Shown here one piece after another: positions 62,557 to 64,000 of a stretch of DNA of 64,000 bases. The notes beneath the pieces are model-generated. The model saw only the letters and a program-made list of their open reading frames with translations, searched no databases and was not told the origin of the DNA. A program made the translations under genes and the position numbers. Within the stretch, counting starts at the first letter, position 1; each line of letters opens with the position of its first letter. The stretch comes from JABDJZ01 sp047619685 (GTDB lineage Bacteria > Bacteroidota > Rhodothermia > Rhodothermales > UBA10348). Where the stretch lies: contig JBLHLC010000001.1 in NCBI GenBank assembly GCA_047619685.1, positions 62,001-126,000 on the forward strand, in the 5' to 3' direction.

Positions 62557-64000
62557 CGTCCACCTCCGCCGATTCCAGCCGCGGTATTCGGAGCGAGATG
62601 GCGCCACGCCTCATCCGGTGCCGCCTGTTGACGAGGCCAGACCTCGTCCATGTTGTCACCGTTGTAGAGACGTCCGTTCTTCATCACGTACCGGATTGTA
62701 TTCGTGTTCTGAATGTCATCCAACGGGTTCTCGTTCATAATCACGAGATCCGCGAGCTTGCCCACCTCCACGGAGCCCAGGTCCCCGCCCAGGCCGATCG
62801 CCCGGGCGCCCATCAGCGTGGCGGCGCGAAGCACGTCCATGTTGCGCATGCCCCCTGACTGGAGGAGTTGGAGCTCCCAGTGGTAGCCCAAGCCCTGCAT
62901 CTGGCCATGGCTTCCGACGCCGGTCTGGCCACCAGCCTCCACGAGGTCCTTGAGCCACGAGGCGTGTTTGGTAAACATGTATTCGTCCTCCATGAACCAA
63001 CCTGCAGGTCCCGGGCTCACGCCCTGCCTGCGCCGCGCTTTGGAATCGAGTTCGGCCTTGGGCGTGAAGTAGTTCAGCTTGGCGTCGCCCACGACATCCG
63101 TGTTGGTATAGAAGTAGTTTTCGCCCCAGGGACCGCCGTAGGACACCACGAGCGTCGGCGTATTCACTGTTCCCGATGTCTTGAACAGTTCCACAACATC
63201 GTTGTAGGCCGGCCAAATGGGCATGGTATGCTCCACCCCCGGATAGCCATCCATGGCGTGGGTCATGTTGAGCCGGTAGTCCAGGCCGCCTTCTGTGGTC
63301 GGCATGAGCTTAAGTTCGCGCGCGGCCATGATCAGGAGTTGCCGCTGACGACGGTTTCCTGCCATGTACATCTTGAAGGTCTTGGTGTCGTAGTACTCAC
63401 TGTAGCGGCGCAGGACCGTGCGGGCGTGATCCAGATCCCGGATCCCTTCGCCGCTAAATACACCCGGTCCCGTATGGTAGACGCGGGGGCCTGCGATGTC
63501 TCCCGCATCCACGCGGTCCTGGTACATCAGTACGTCGGTAGTGGCCGTCTGCGGGTCACGGGTTGTCGTCACACCGTAGGCCAGGTTTGCGCCGTATATC
63601 CAGGGCCGTTTGTTGTGTAGCCCCCAGAGATTCCACATGTGGGCATGCGTATCGACGAAGCCGGGCGTGATGGTGGTGCCGCTGACATCGATTACCTGAG
63701 CGCCGTCTGGAACCGTGCCCTGCTGGCCCACACGTGTGATGCGGTTGTCTGTCACGACGATATCGCCGTTCTCAACAACCTGGTCGCCATTCATGGTGAT
63801 AATGCGCGCACCCCGAAGAACCACTGTGCCCTTGGGTGTGTCCAGCGGTACGGCGATTTCAGCACGTACCTCACGGGGTGTGTAGTTGGGGTCGGCGGCA
63901 CCTGCGGCCAGATCATAGCTGAACTGGGCGTTTGCAATGGACCAGTGGACCGTCTGACCATCCGCACCCCACACCGGGAATTCTCCCCCGACATCGGATA
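62553..64000 (-). CDS. Amidohydrolase fused to TolB-type propeller (copy 2, cut by window edge)
   Basis: The frame is open to base 64000, so only the C-terminal part is visible; the GTG at 63974 is internal. The first residues (GGEFPVWGADGQTVHWSIAN) are the last propeller strip. The amidohydrolase barrel follows: TITPGFVDTHAHMWNL with the HxH metal pair, GVTTTRDPQTATTDVLMYQD, KMYMAGNRRQRQL, GGLDYRLNMTHAMDGYPGVE, and VGSHGQMQGLGYHWELQLLQ. It shares the order and most motifs with copy 1, which begins within its stop codon (ATGA overlap), so the two are translationally coupled and probably arose by duplication. Confidence 0.93.
   Translation of the reverse strand, partial: SDVGGEFPVWGADGQTVHWSIANAQFSYDLAAGAADPNYTPREVRAEIAVPLDTPKGTVVLRGARIITMNGDQVVENGDIVVTDNRITRVGQQGTVPDGAQVIDVSGTTITPGFVDTHAHMWNLWGLHNKRPWIYGANLAYGVTTTRDPQTATTDVLMYQDRVDAGDIAGPRVYHTGPGVFSGEGIRDLDHARTVLRRYSEYYDTKTFKMYMAGNRRQRQLLIMAARELKLMPTTEGGLDYRLNMTHAMDGYPGVEHTMPIWPAYNDVVELFKTSGTVNTPTLVVSYGGPWGENYFYTNTDVVGDAKLNYFTPKAELDSKARRRQGVSPGPAGWFMEDEYMFTKHASWLKDLVEAGGQTGVGSHGQMQGLGYHWELQLLQSGGMRNMDVLRAATLMGARAIGLGGDLGSVEVGKLADLVIMNENPLDDIQNTNTIRYVMKNGRLYNGDNMDEVWPRQQAAPDEAWRHLAPNTAAGIGGGGR

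Overview
The window looks like chromosomal DNA of a G+C-rich member of the Bacteroidota, most likely a marine Rhodothermia-type lineage. This is an inference from several things: a large set of secreted proteins ending in the type IX secretion (T9SS) type A sorting domain with the NYPNPFNP motif, a PorD/DUF4835 gene, a bacterial geranylgeranylglyceryl-phosphate synthase, and paired DUF1800/DUF1501 genes. No rRNA, CRISPR array or intact transposase gene was found.

1-16 kb is mostly ordinary core and envelope genes. It holds the 3' end of alaS, a secreted PHP-type metallohydrolase, a GGGP synthase, an AbiE-like (type IV) toxin-antitoxin pair with an inverted-repeat operator, and tRNA-Ser(CGA) next to short tandem repeats. 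A large protease-like/propeller/barrel surface protein follows, then a BlaI-type repressor next to an M56 (BlaR1-like) protease fused to a long HEAT-repeat domain, with two palindromic operators and a promoter in front. Three outer-membrane barrel candidates and porD complete this part.

17-52 kb is the striking region: a same-strand tandem array of giant T9SS cargo proteins. Seven copies share a C-terminal architecture (DUF11-like domain, BNR/sialidase-like propeller, T9SS sorting domain) but carry different N-terminal cassettes (choice-of-anchor, GEVED, Calx-beta, beta-helix). Two of the seven are broken: one lost its signal peptide and middle, the other has two frameshifts. An eighth gene has a different propeller, and a ninth is only a truncated Calx-beta start. 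Most intact copies are followed by a rho-independent terminator, and several are preceded by a CGGACA-core motif. In the largest gap (42.4-43.5 kb) lie three tiny one-helix reading frames, two of them 2 bases apart, ending at a strong terminator; one resembles a type IV prepilin N terminus.

53-64 kb lies mainly on the minus strand: a propeller lipoprotein, a DUF1800-DUF1501 pair (the latter with a twin-arginine signal and a T9SS-like tail), a patch of decayed genes (sulfatase, M20 peptidase, T9SS tail), and two tandem propeller-amidohydrolase fusions with ATGA stop/start overlap.

Taken together, the window describes a cell that invests heavily in secreted, surface-anchored multidomain proteins. 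PorD, a T9SS component, is encoded next to the array, and the array appears to be evolving by duplication, gene conversion and decay.
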